Shown one piece after another: positions 36,632-47,945 of a stretch of DNA of 64,000 nucleotides; position 1 is the first letter of the stretch; each line of letters opens with the position of its first letter. Under the pieces are notes generated by a model. The model was not told the origin of the DNA, did no database searches, and saw only the letters and a list, made by a program, of their open reading frames with translations. Position numbers and translations under genes: made by a program. The DNA is from Arthrobacter sp. Leaf69 (lineage in GTDB: Bacteria; Actinomycetota; Actinomycetes; Actinomycetales; Micrococcaceae), in assembly GCF_001422645.1 (NCBI RefSeq), contig NZ_LMLR01000014.1, positions 181,302-245,301 on the forward strand, read 5' to 3'.

Positions 36632-37295
36632 GGACTTCCGGGTGTTGATTGTGGATGACGATTTCCACGTCGCCAAGCTGCATGCGGCCTATGTGGACTC
36701 GGTGGCGGGGTTCCTGGCGCTGCCTCCGGCCGGATCGGCGTCGCAGGCGCTGCAGGCGATCCACAGCCTGCGCCCGGACCTGGTGCTGCTGGATGTCTAC
36801 CTGCCGGACGCTTCGGGCCTGGACCTGCTGCACCAGCTGGACGTGGACACCATGATCCTCAGTGCGGCGTCGGATACGGCCTCGCTCCGGCTCGCGTTCC
36901 GTCGCGGTGCGCTGGGGTATCTGCTGAAGCCCTTTACGGGCGAGTCGCTGTCCCAGCTGCTGCGTTCGTATGCGCGCTACCGGCGGATCCTGGCCCAGCC
37001 GGGGAACGTGTCCCAGGAGACGGTGGAGCGGGCAAAGCGCGCGCTTATCCCGGGGGACGTCATTGCGTCGGCAAAGCCCCGGTCCGCCACCGAGGCCGCC
37101 GTGCTGGAATCGCTGGAACCGGGTGAGCAGTATTCCGCGGCCGAGGTGGCCACCCGGGTGGGCGTTTCCCGGGCCACCGCCCAGCGGTACCTGTCAGCGC
37201 TCGCCGACGACGGCGCCGTCGACATCCAGTTGCGGTACGGCACCACCGGGCGGCCGGAGCACCGCTATGGGCTGCCCCCGGCAGCAGGCGCCTGA
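36624..37295 (+). CDS. CitB/DpiA-type response regulator
   Basis: 223-residue two-component regulator. The receiver domain has the acidic pocket (IVDDDFHV), phospho-acceptor Asp57 in LVLLDVYLPD and Lys102 in LLKPF. The C-terminal HTH is YSAAEVATRVGVSRATAQRY. This receiver-plus-HTH layout is that of CitB/DcuR regulators. ATG 36624 overlaps the kinase end by 8 nt, with GAAAGGGA upstream. It likely activates the divergent citrate carrier gene. Confidence 0.9.
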   Translation: MSEDFRVLIVDDDFHVAKLHAAYVDSVAGFLALPPAGSASQALQAIHSLRPDLVLLDVYLPDASGLDLLHQLDVDTMILSAASDTASLRLAFRRGALGYLLKPFTGESLSQLLRSYARYRRILAQPGNVSQETVERAKRALIPGDVIASAKPRSATEAAVLESLEPGEQYSAAEVATRVGVSRATAQRYLSALADDGAVDIQLRYGTTGRPEHRYGLPPAAGA

Positions 37296-37314
37296 GGCCC
37301 CTCCCGCATTGTGG

Positions 37315-37698
37315 TTAGTCGCTGCTCTTCTGCGCCACGAGTTCGATCTCGACCAGCATCTTGGGGTCCAGGAACGGGAGCACGTGGACCAGGGCCAGGC
37401 TGGGGCGGATCTCGCCGAAGACTTCGCCGTGGGCGCGTCCGGCTTCCTCCCACTGGCTGATGTCCGTCAGGTACAGCTTGGACTGCACGACGTCCACGTA
37501 GCCGAAGCCGGCGTCGGCCAGGACGGTGCCGAGTTTGTCCAGGATGAAACGGGTCTGGGTGTAGAAGTCCTCGCCCACGATGCCGTCCTCACCGCTGGCC
37601 GCGGTTGCGGAGATGTACAGGGTGTTGTCCACCTGGACCGCCCGGGAGTAGCCGACCTGCTGTTCCCAGACGGAACCGGTGCCGAATGTTGTGCGCAT
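37315..37698 (-). CDS. RidA/YjgF-family protein
   Basis: 127-residue protein of the RidA (YjgF/YER057c/UK114) superfamily: YSRAVQVDNTLYISATAA at the start, VVQSKLYLTDISQWEEAG in the middle and LVEIELVA at the end. Enzymes of this family hydrolyse reactive enamine or imine intermediates. The C-terminal loop (IRPSLALVHVLPFLDPKM) is diverged from canonical RidA, so a distinct subfamily is likely. The stop lies 19 nt from the convergent regulator stop with no hairpin between. Confidence 0.8.
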   Translation of the reverse strand: MRTTFGTGSVWEQQVGYSRAVQVDNTLYISATAASGEDGIVGEDFYTQTRFILDKLGTVLADAGFGYVDVVQSKLYLTDISQWEEAGRAHGEVFGEIRPSLALVHVLPFLDPKMLVEIELVAQKSSD

Positions 37699-37801
37699 GG
37701 AAGTGCCTTTCGCAGTGTGCCGTGGAGTCGGCACCACTTTAGGGCGGCAGAAGCCACTGCCTGTAAACCGGTGGAAATGTGTCGGGGTGGTTGTCCCGGC
37801 G

Positions 37802-38323
37802 TCAGCTGCCGATGTCCCGGTTCTGGCGGAACGCGTTGCGGCGGGCGTGCTCGTGGACGCGGCTAAGGGCCTCGATCTGGGACCGGGCGTCGTCGCCAAG
37901 GGCGGCGAACGTGGCCGGGTCGAGCCCGAGGTCGGGGGCCAGCTCCTCCAGGGTCTGCCAGCCGCCAAGCTTGCCCAGGATCGCGGCGCGCATCAGTTCG
38001 GCTTCCAGCACCAGGGTCATCGGGGACCGGCGAACGACGCGGCCGTTGAGCTTGAGCCGCCCGGCGTGCTCGGCCAGCCACGCGGCCGCCTGGCGGTGCG
38101 GGCGCTGCCGCACGCCCAGGTCATGGATGAGTCCGAGGAGCACGTCCCGTTCCCTGGTGATTTCCGCGCTGACCCGGGAGAGTTCGGCGGACACGGGCGT
38201 GTCAGCGAAGGCCTCTGCCATGCGCTGGATCCGGGAGACGCCCGCGGTGGCGCCGGTCAGGTGGTCGGAGAGGTACAGACCAAGGAGTTTGCCGTCGATT
38301 GAGCCGGGGATGTGCGGTGCCAT
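37802..38323 (-). CDS. Conserved helical hypothetical protein
   Basis: 173-residue protein I do not recognise. It is predicted largely alpha-helical, charged and soluble, with no signal peptide or membrane segment. Notable segments are GLYLSDHLTGATAGVSRIQR, ITRERDVLLGLIHDLGV and LELAPDLGLDPATFAALG-like helices near the C-terminus. It resembles actinobacterial hypotheticals with four-helix or ferritin-like predictions, but no metal site can be assigned. ATG 38323 has GGAGG 5 nt upstream. A run of GNAT, phosphatase and ligA genes lies beyond. Confidence 0.6.
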   Translation of the reverse strand: MAPHIPGSIDGKLLGLYLSDHLTGATAGVSRIQRMAEAFADTPVSAELSRVSAEITRERDVLLGLIHDLGVRQRPHRQAAAWLAEHAGRLKLNGRVVRRSPMTLVLEAELMRAAILGKLGGWQTLEELAPDLGLDPATFAALGDDARSQIEALSRVHEHARRNAFRQNRDIGS

Positions 38324-38440
38324 GGATCCTCCAGAGTGAAGTGCTTTTGCCTGAGACTTAGCGTTTCGATTGACCAAAACCCTACACGGCGACGGCGGCG
38401 CTCACGGTGGTGTTCCCTTCCCGGCGGCTGGAACCGTGGG

Positions 38441-38944
38441 CTACAACTGCTGGCGGTAAACCAGCAGTTTGATGTCCGTGTCCGGCACTACCCAGTCGCG
38501 TTCCGGGGCCCGCTGGAAGCCGGTCTTCTGGTAGAGCCCGTGGGCGCTTTCCCAGGTCAGGCCCGTGGTCAGGGCCACGGCGTTGATCCCGGGCAGCGAC
38601 CGGGCGTGGTCCAGGATGGCCTCGACCATCGCCTTGCCGGCGCCGCTGCGCTGTACGTCCGGGTCCACCACGAGCATCCGGAATTCCAGTTCATCGCCCT
38701 GCGCGATATCCGCATAGGGTTCGCCGGCCACGGCCAGGGTCACGGAGCCGACGATGCGGCCGCCGCGTTCGGCCACCCAGATGGTGGCCTTCGCTGCCCG
38801 GCGGGCCACGTCCTGGATCTGGAGCATATACGGGTGGTCGGCGCTTTCAAAGTAGCCCGCGGCCAGATAGGCGTCCCGGGTGATGCGCGCGATGGCGTCG
38901 TAGTCGGCCGGAACTGCAGGGCGGATGAGGATCTGAGGATGCAC
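38441..38944 (-). CDS. GNAT-family N-acetyltransferase
   Basis: 167-residue single-domain acetyltransferase. The N-terminus is ILIRPAVPADYDAIARITRD; the acetyl-CoA loop is VDPDVQRSGAGKAMVEAILD, and ESAHGLYQKTGFQ is motif B. The target is unknown. ATG 38944 is a reasonable start. Monocistronic in appearance. Confidence 0.85.
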   Translation of the reverse strand: MHPQILIRPAVPADYDAIARITRDAYLAAGYFESADHPYMLQIQDVARRAAKATIWVAERGGRIVGSVTLAVAGEPYADIAQGDELEFRMLVVDPDVQRSGAGKAMVEAILDHARSLPGINAVALTTGLTWESAHGLYQKTGFQRAPERDWVVPDTDIKLLVYRQQL

Positions 38945-39071
38945 CTGTCCATGCTACGGGCGGGTACGGCGGTCCGGTCCAGGAACCGCCGTTTCCGTGA
39001 CTGAACTATCAGTACAGGGCTGCCGCAGCAGAACGGGCTGCCAGCAGAACCGCCCTGCCCGGGAAGCGGAC

Positions 39072-42169
<3,098 letters not shown>

Positions 42170-42234
42170 TTAGATCGCCGACATTGTCCGGTCAGGATTG
42201 GCGGGCGCAGTGCCGCCTCAGCGGGGCTTAAGCA

Positions 42235-42270
42235 CGCGGGGCCCGGACGCTGCTGCGTCCGGGCCCCGCG
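42235..42270. terminator. Hairpin terminator between the WXG100 gene and ligA
   Basis: 16-bp perfect arms CGCGGGGCCCGGACGC (42235-42250) and its complement (42255-42270), loop TGCT. It lies 14 nt past the WXG100 stop, closing the type VII block. Confidence 0.8.
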
Positions 42271-42283
42271 TCGAAACCTCTGC

Positions 42284-42547
42284 TTAGCGGGAAGCGCTTT
42301 CCTGCTCGGTGGCGTTGCGGCTGGCCTGCTTGCCGGCCTCCTGCAGTGCCTGGGAAACCTTCGCCAGGGCGGCAACGTGCTGGCCGTTCCACTCGCTGCG
42401 GAACTTGTCGGCGTCCGGGCCCTTCCAGTCGGTGCCCTCAAGCACCTTGGTCAGCAGCGACTTCTGCTTGTCGATCTCAGACGAACCGGCCTGCAGCTTC
42501 GTCCCAAGAGTCTTGAGCTGAGCAATGTCTGCACCCCAAATAGCCAT
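42284..42547 (-). CDS. WXG100 (ESX/Esx) family protein
   Basis: 87-residue helical hairpin protein of the EsxA/WXG100 family, normally secreted by type VII systems as a dimer. The turn motif is WKG in TDWKGPDADKFRSEWNG, with helices AQLKTLGTKLQAGSSEI before and QHVAALAKVSQALQEAGKQA after. There is no Sec signal. The C-terminal YxxxD/E export tag of mycobacterial Esx partners is absent, and no second Esx gene lies beside it. AAGGAGATATCAC precedes the ATG. A 206-bp gap separates it from the ATPase gene, so it may have its own promoter. Confidence 0.9.
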   Translation of the reverse strand: MAIWGADIAQLKTLGTKLQAGSSEIDKQKSLLTKVLEGTDWKGPDADKFRSEWNGQHVAALAKVSQALQEAGKQASRNATEQESASR

Positions 42548-42753
42548 GTGATATCTCCTTACAGATCAAAGAAACGGACCCGAATCATGTCGGCGTCCCC
42601 CAAAGGCCCCCGGCTGTTCCGGAAGTCCATTGCCTAAAAACTACCCTGACCGCCGACAAAGCGTCGATGGGCAGCCCTCCCCATCCCCAATGCTCTGTCA
42701 CTTGTTGTCCTTATCAAGGCCTGGAAGCAACCAGATCTGATAGCGCAACGGGT

Positions 42754-45700
42754 CTAATTCCGGTTCTCGGGCGGCAGCGCGACCTGGAGCTTGCGGACCT
42801 TGCCACGGCCCACGATGTAGCCGCGGCCCGGAATGAAGTCCGTGCTGATCCGGCCCAGCGAGGTGCTGAGCAGGCTGTCGCCGTCGATGTCGCCCGGGTT
42901 GAGCAGCAGGCCGCGGCGGCCGGACTTGAACGGCTGGGCCAGCGACCAGGCCGAGGACCAGGTGGAGGTCTCGGCTTCGCCCACCACCCACTGTTCGGCC
43001 TTGATCGAGGCGGTGACGAGCCGTTCGATCCCGGACTCCGCTCCCGTGTCGGTGAAGTCGGTCAGCCCCTCGATGAAGATGGCCAGCTTGCCCGGCGTGC
43101 CGGTGGAGTAGTCCACCAGCTCGTCGATGGCTTCCTCGACGTCGTCGGCGCCCACCACGGAGCGGTCCCAGAGCTTCAGGGCCGCCGCCGCGGAACGCCG
43201 GGAGCCGACATAGATCAGTTCGACGCCGGGGTTGGAGCGGCGCAGCGCGTAGGCCAGGGTCACGAGGGCCACGGTGCGGCCGGAGCCGGGCGGGCCGGCC
43301 AGCAGCAGCGGGCCCTTGGCCAGGATCTCGGCCGGCTGGAGCGTCTCGTCGTCGACGCCGATCACGGGCAGGTCCGGGCTTCCGGCGGGCAGGATCTCAA
43401 GGTCCACCTGGTCCGGCAGGCGTTCGATCTGCGGGGCGCGTTCCACACCCTGACGCAGCATGGCCTCGCTGAGCTTGTGCACTTCACGGGCCTGCACGGC
43501 CAGGTTGGAGTTGCCGCCCAGCACCGCGAGCTGCACTTCGAGGTTGCCCAGCAGGCCGCGGCCCGGAGGCGAGGCCTGGCCCAGGACATCCTTGGGCACA
43601 TCCATGGACAGGTAGTCGTCCTCCGAGGACAGGCGCAGCACCAGCCGGCGCTGGATCGAGGCCAGCAGCGACGCCGGCACCGAGTTGGGCCGGTCCCCGC
43701 TGACCACAAGGTGGATGCCCAGCGGTCGGCCGTCGGTGGCGAGCTGCAGGAAGATGTCCCACAGCGCCGAGAGCTTGCTGTATTCATAGGCCTCCCGGAA
43801 GGAGGACATGCCATCCACCAGCACGAAAATCCGCTTCTCGTCCGGCCGGTCCGCGAGCCTGCGGTACTCCACGATGGTCGACGCGCGGACTTCCGAATAG
43901 CGGGCCGCACGGTCGTCGGCGAGGTCCCGCAGCCAGCGCAGTAGCCGGCCGACGCGTTCGACGTCGTCGCCGTTGATGATTTCGCCGACGTGCGGCAGCC
44001 CATCGAGCATCTTCAGCCCCGAGGAGCCGCAGTCGATGCCGTAGACGTTGACCGGACCGCCGCGCGGGGTGACCGCGGCGGCGATCGCGATGCCGCGCAG
44101 GGCCGCGGACTTGCCCGAGCCGCCGGTGCCGTAGATGGCCATGTTGCCGTCCTGGTCCGGCTCGTAGAACACGGTGGGCTGGTCCTGGTGGGCGGGGTCG
44201 TCCGCCACGCCCAGGAGCAGCCGCTCGTCGGTGCGGGGGTTCGGCAGCTTGGAGAAGTCGTAGGTCGTGGCGAGCTCATCCAGCCAGGGTTTGCGCGGCG
44301 GCTCGATGGAGAGCACGTCGGCGGCCTTGATGATGTTGGCCGTCATCCGGGCGATGTCGTTGAGACCGGCAGCCTCTTCCTTCACCGGGCTCTCGGGCGC
44401 CGGGGCGGCCCAGGCCGGCCCGGACCCGAAAGCCATCTCGACGATCTCGATCTGCGGCCGCTGCGGCTTCTCGGTGGTCCAGCCGCCGGCGTAGCCGGTC
44501 TGGAAGCCCTGGATCCGGCCGGGGCCGGTCTTGGCAGCGCCGCGGCCGGGAATGGAGGGGTCGAAGTACGCCGCCGTGGGCACGCCGAGGATGTCGATCG
44601 CGTCGTCCTCGTCGGCCATCCGCAGTGCCACCCTCAGGTTGGTGTTGGCGCGCAGGCTTTCCTTGATCACGCCGGCCGGGCGCTGGGTGGCCAGGATCAG
44701 GTGCAGGCCCAGGGACCGGCCGCGGGCGGCGACGTCCACCACGCCGTCGACGAACTCCGGCACTTCGGTGGCGAGGGCCGCGAACTCGTCCACGATGATG
44801 ATCAGGTACGGCGGCGCGTCCGGGTCCGCTTCGCGCTGGAGTTCCAGCAGGTCCTTGGCCTTCTTCCGGTTCAGCAGCCGTTCCCGGTGGTGCAGCTCGG
44901 CCCGCAGCGAGGTCAGGGCGCGGCGGACCAGGTGCGGGGACAGGTCGGTGACCAGGCCCACGGTGTGCGGCAGGTGGAGGCAATCCGCGAACGCGGCCCC
45001 GCCCTTGTAGTCCACGAACAGGAAGCTCACCCGGTCCGGGCTGTACGCCGCGGCCATGCCCATCACCCAGGACTGCAGGAACTCGGACTTGCCGGCGCCG
45101 GTGGTGCCGCCCACGAGGGCGTGCGGGCCCTCGTTCTTGAGGTCGAGGTAGAGCGGTTCGATACCCTTGGAACCCACCAGGGCCCGGAGGGTGCCATTGT
45201 CCTTCCGGTTGGGCACGGCGGAGGCCCGGACCGAATTGTTTTCGGTCCAGCGTTCGGCCACTGCCGCCGGGTTGTCCAGGAAGTCCTTGCCGATCAGGGC
45301 CGCGTAGGAGACGGCCCGCGGCAGGTCGGAGTCGTCCTCCAGCGGCTTGCCGACGTCGACCACCGGCGTGAGCATCCGGGCCAGCTGGGCGGCGAGCCCG
45401 GCGTCGAGGCTTTCGCAGCTCACCGGGAAGGTGTGCCGTCCGAGCCGGACCTGGCCGGTGGTGGTGCCGTGGTCGCCGTCGACCGCCATGAAGTCCCGGC
45501 ACGCGGCCGGAAGCTGCTGCACCGAGGACGCCACCCACATCACGTGCACGCCGGAGTCCGGGCCCCGCTCGAGGACCCGGGTGAGCCGGCCGCGGTCCAC
45601 CGGGGCGTCGTCTTCCACGACCACCAGCACGGTGGGCAGCAGCGGTTCCGCGAGATACGTGCTGAGCGGGTCGACGCCGGGCCGCAGGGCCGGGCGCGGG

Positions 45701-47199
45701 GTCTGCGCCGCGGCCTCGCGCTGGTCGATCAGGTCTTCCAGGCGGGAGAGGAGGGCTGCGCCGCCCGCGGGGCCGGCGGCGAGGTGGTCGCCGGTGAGCG
45801 GGCTGTGGCCGGAGCCGACGTGCGGAAGCCACTGCAGCCATTCCCAGCGCTCCTTCGACTGCGCCGAGGTGATGGCGGCCAGGACCACTTCGGCCGGCGA
45901 GTGCAGTCCGACGAGCTGCAGGACCATGCCGCGGGCCACGTCGTCGACGAGGCCGCGGGAGCCGGCCAGGCCGAAGGATCCTGCGGAGCGCAGCTGCGAG
46001 ACGACCGGCACGCCTTCGATGTCCCGGAACTGCGCCATGCACTCCTGGATTTCGGCCATGTATTCGGCTTCGGTGTCGTTGCTGTTGGGCTCCTCGAACT
46101 GGATCCGCGAGGGCGCGGTGCCCAGGCCGAAACGCAGGCCGAGGAAGCCGGTGTGCTCGGGCCGGTGGGTCCAGAGCAGCGGGCCGAGCTTGTAGATCGA
46201 GTCCACCGTGTCGCTGACCGAGGGGGCTTCCTGCAGCCGGACGGAGCGCTCCACGTTCTGCAGCCGGGTGATGTCCGTGCGGAACGCGGCCATGGACTCA
46301 CGGAACTGCTTGAGCTGTTCCTTGCGTTCCCGCTTGGCCTGCAGCTTCTGGTCCACGTAATGGCCCACGATGAACAGCGGCATCATCAGCATAAAGACGA
46401 CCGAGAGCACGTTCTGCGTGACGGCGAACAGGATGGCGCCCATCATCAGCGGCGCGAGCAGCATGATGTACGGGAAAGCGTGGTGCTCCTGGCGCTTGGG
46501 CCCGGCCGGAAGCATCCGTTTCTGCTGTTCGAAGCGCGGCACCACCCGCGGCGAGCGGTTGAAGTCGATCAGCGGGGAGCTCGGGGCGGAACTGTGCCCG
46601 GTGCCCAGCGACACCACGGAAACGGTCGTGTCGCCCAGGGCCACGGTGTCCGAGGAGTTCAGCGTGGCGCGGGTGACCGGCAGCCCGTCCATCAGCAGAC
46701 CGTTGGCCGAATTCGTGTCTACGATCTCGATGGTCTCGCCCACCGTGATGCGGGCGTGGCGCTTGGAGGTGAGCGGGTCCGTGAGCCGGATGTCGACGTC
46801 GCGGTCCCGGCCGATGTAGCTGGTGCCCGATGGCAGCGGGAATTCGCGTCCGGCGTCGGGCCCGGACAGCACGCGCAGCGTCGCCGCCGCAGGCCCCCGG
46901 CTCGCACCGGGGGTCGCGAACTGCTCACTCAGCCGGGTCAGCGAGACAATCGAGCCCGGCCGCAGCCCGGATTCGAGCAGGTTGTCCTGGCGGTCCAGGA
47001 CGCTGCCCTTCATGCCGCCGGCGGCGAAGGCCTCCTCGATGCTGAGGGACAGGTTCGACGGCGGCGGGGTCCCGCGCCGTGCCGGGTCGGCGGCCCAGAG
47101 CTGGGTGGCGATGTCCGCCACGGTGGCGAGCCCGTCCACGGTAACGGCAAGGTCTTTGGCCTCGGCCGGGTCGCGGCGCAGCGTCAGTCGGATTCTCAT
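42754..47199 (-). CDS. Type VII secretion FtsK/SpoIIIE ATPase (EccC/EssC-like)
   Basis: 1481-residue inner-membrane ATPase, the motor of a type VII secretion system. N-terminus (1-95) ubiquitin/YukD-like, then an FHA domain (about 105-200, core YIGRDRDVDIRLTD and SKRHARI), then two membrane helices (about 242-280). Three ATPase domains follow: D1 GGTTGAGKSEF at about 697-707 with Walker B IIVDEF at 801-806; D2 YGTGGSGKSAAL at about 1023-1034, Walker B ending DG not DE; D3 AGPPGSGRTVAL near 1301, Lys replaced by Arg. ATG 47199 overlaps the FHA gene stop. The FHA-bearing layout is closer to Firmicutes EssC than to mycobacterial EccC. Confidence 0.9.
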   Translation of the reverse strand: MRIRLTLRRDPAEAKDLAVTVDGLATVADIATQLWAADPARRGTPPPSNLSLSIEEAFAAGGMKGSVLDRQDNLLESGLRPGSIVSLTRLSEQFATPGASRGPAAATLRVLSGPDAGREFPLPSGTSYIGRDRDVDIRLTDPLTSKRHARITVGETIEIVDTNSANGLLMDGLPVTRATLNSSDTVALGDTTVSVVSLGTGHSSAPSSPLIDFNRSPRVVPRFEQQKRMLPAGPKRQEHHAFPYIMLLAPLMMGAILFAVTQNVLSVVFMLMMPLFIVGHYVDQKLQAKRERKEQLKQFRESMAAFRTDITRLQNVERSVRLQEAPSVSDTVDSIYKLGPLLWTHRPEHTGFLGLRFGLGTAPSRIQFEEPNSNDTEAEYMAEIQECMAQFRDIEGVPVVSQLRSAGSFGLAGSRGLVDDVARGMVLQLVGLHSPAEVVLAAITSAQSKERWEWLQWLPHVGSGHSPLTGDHLAAGPAGGAALLSRLEDLIDQREAAAQTPRPALRPGVDPLSTYLAEPLLPTVLVVVEDDAPVDRGRLTRVLERGPDSGVHVMWVASSVQQLPAACRDFMAVDGDHGTTTGQVRLGRHTFPVSCESLDAGLAAQLARMLTPVVDVGKPLEDDSDLPRAVSYAALIGKDFLDNPAAVAERWTENNSVRASAVPNRKDNGTLRALVGSKGIEPLYLDLKNEGPHALVGGTTGAGKSEFLQSWVMGMAAAYSPDRVSFLFVDYKGGAAFADCLHLPHTVGLVTDLSPHLVRRALTSLRAELHHRERLLNRKKAKDLLELQREADPDAPPYLIIIVDEFAALATEVPEFVDGVVDVAARGRSLGLHLILATQRPAGVIKESLRANTNLRVALRMADEDDAIDILGVPTAAYFDPSIPGRGAAKTGPGRIQGFQTGYAGGWTTEKPQRPQIEIVEMAFGSGPAWAAPAPESPVKEEAAGLNDIARMTANIIKAADVLSIEPPRKPWLDELATTYDFSKLPNPRTDERLLLGVADDPAHQDQPTVFYEPDQDGNMAIYGTGGSGKSAALRGIAIAAAVTPRGGPVNVYGIDCGSSGLKMLDGLPHVGEIINGDDVERVGRLLRWLRDLADDRAARYSEVRASTIVEYRRLADRPDEKRIFVLVDGMSSFREAYEYSKLSALWDIFLQLATDGRPLGIHLVVSGDRPNSVPASLLASIQRRLVLRLSSEDDYLSMDVPKDVLGQASPPGRGLLGNLEVQLAVLGGNSNLAVQAREVHKLSEAMLRQGVERAPQIERLPDQVDLEILPAGSPDLPVIGVDDETLQPAEILAKGPLLLAGPPGSGRTVALVTLAYALRRSNPGVELIYVGSRRSAAAALKLWDRSVVGADDVEEAIDELVDYSTGTPGKLAIFIEGLTDFTDTGAESGIERLVTASIKAEQWVVGEAETSTWSSAWSLAQPFKSGRRGLLLNPGDIDGDSLLSTSLGRISTDFIPGRGYIVGRGKVRKLQVALPPENRN

Positions 47200-47912
47200 G
47201 CTTCGTCGTCCCCCTTCTTTTTGGTGCTCTGTTCCTCGAGCAGATACAGGTCGGCCGGCGTCACCAGGTGCGAGGTGACGGCGTGTTCCACCAGCCGGGC
47301 GCGCCGGTTGGTGGCGAGTTTTCCGCCGCCGCCGCGCAGCCCGGCGACTCCCACCCTGTCGAGCTTGTCGCACACGTTGTCCAGCTTTCTGTTGAACCGG
47401 GTCAGGGCCCAGCCCAGGGTCCGGGCGGCCTCGGCCGAGGACGGAATGGCGCTGAAACCGGTCCCTTCGCGGCGGAGCATGGGTTCGGCGAGGGCCACGA
47501 TCAGGGCCTTCTGCGAGTCGGTGAAAACCACGGGGCCGATCGTGGTGTCGCCGCCGCTGTCCTCCTCGCGGGATTCCTGCCGGAACGCGGGGGTCCGGAG
47601 GTGCACGGCGAACTCGTAGGTGGTGGGGCCGGCGGTGAAGATGACGTTGGTGTGGCTGAAGACCAGCGGAATCCGCGCCCCGGGCGAGAGCCACGCCTGC
47701 ATGCCGCCGGAGGCGTCGGCGATGGTCGCGGAGAGCATGCTGCCGACGTTGCTGAGCCACCAGATGCCGTCATAGCGGGCGATCTGCAGGAACTGCCGGT
47801 GCAGGTACGGGTTGTCATCCACCTCCAGGTCGCCTTCACGGCCGATGCTGAAGATGTCCTCGTCCGAGGGCTCATGCCACTCGCCGCAGAAATCTATTGC
47901 CAGATCCCCCAT
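47196..47912 (-). CDS. FHA-domain protein with winged-helix-like tail
   Basis: 238-residue soluble protein. The N-terminal half is FHA-like: FSIGREGDLEVDDNPYLHRQ, then ARYDGIWWLSNVGS; a phosphothreonine-binding Arg and Ser/His-like positions are visible though diverged. The C-terminal half (FTDSQKALIVALAEPMLRRE, LGWALTRFNRKLDNVCDKLD) resembles a winged helix. Its last codons overlap the EssC-like start by 4 nt (ATGA). Probably reads phosphorylated partners of the adjacent kinase and links them to the ATPase; this is inference from position. Confidence 0.75.
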   Translation of the reverse strand: MGDLAIDFCGEWHEPSDEDIFSIGREGDLEVDDNPYLHRQFLQIARYDGIWWLSNVGSMLSATIADASGGMQAWLSPGARIPLVFSHTNVIFTAGPTTYEFAVHLRTPAFRQESREEDSGGDTTIGPVVFTDSQKALIVALAEPMLRREGTGFSAIPSSAEAARTLGWALTRFNRKLDNVCDKLDRVGVAGLRGGGGKLATNRRARLVEHAVTSHLVTPADLYLLEEQSTKKKGDDEA

Positions 47913-47945
47913 AATCCGTGCCTTTCTGGAAAGTCGTTGGTGCTG

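Noticed and set aside
43990..47619. A 1209-residue open frame antisense to the EssC-like gene on the + strand
   Set aside because: It is a GC-bias shadow: Gly/Arg/His/Val-rich with no fold or family, while the minus strand encodes a clear multidomain ATPase.
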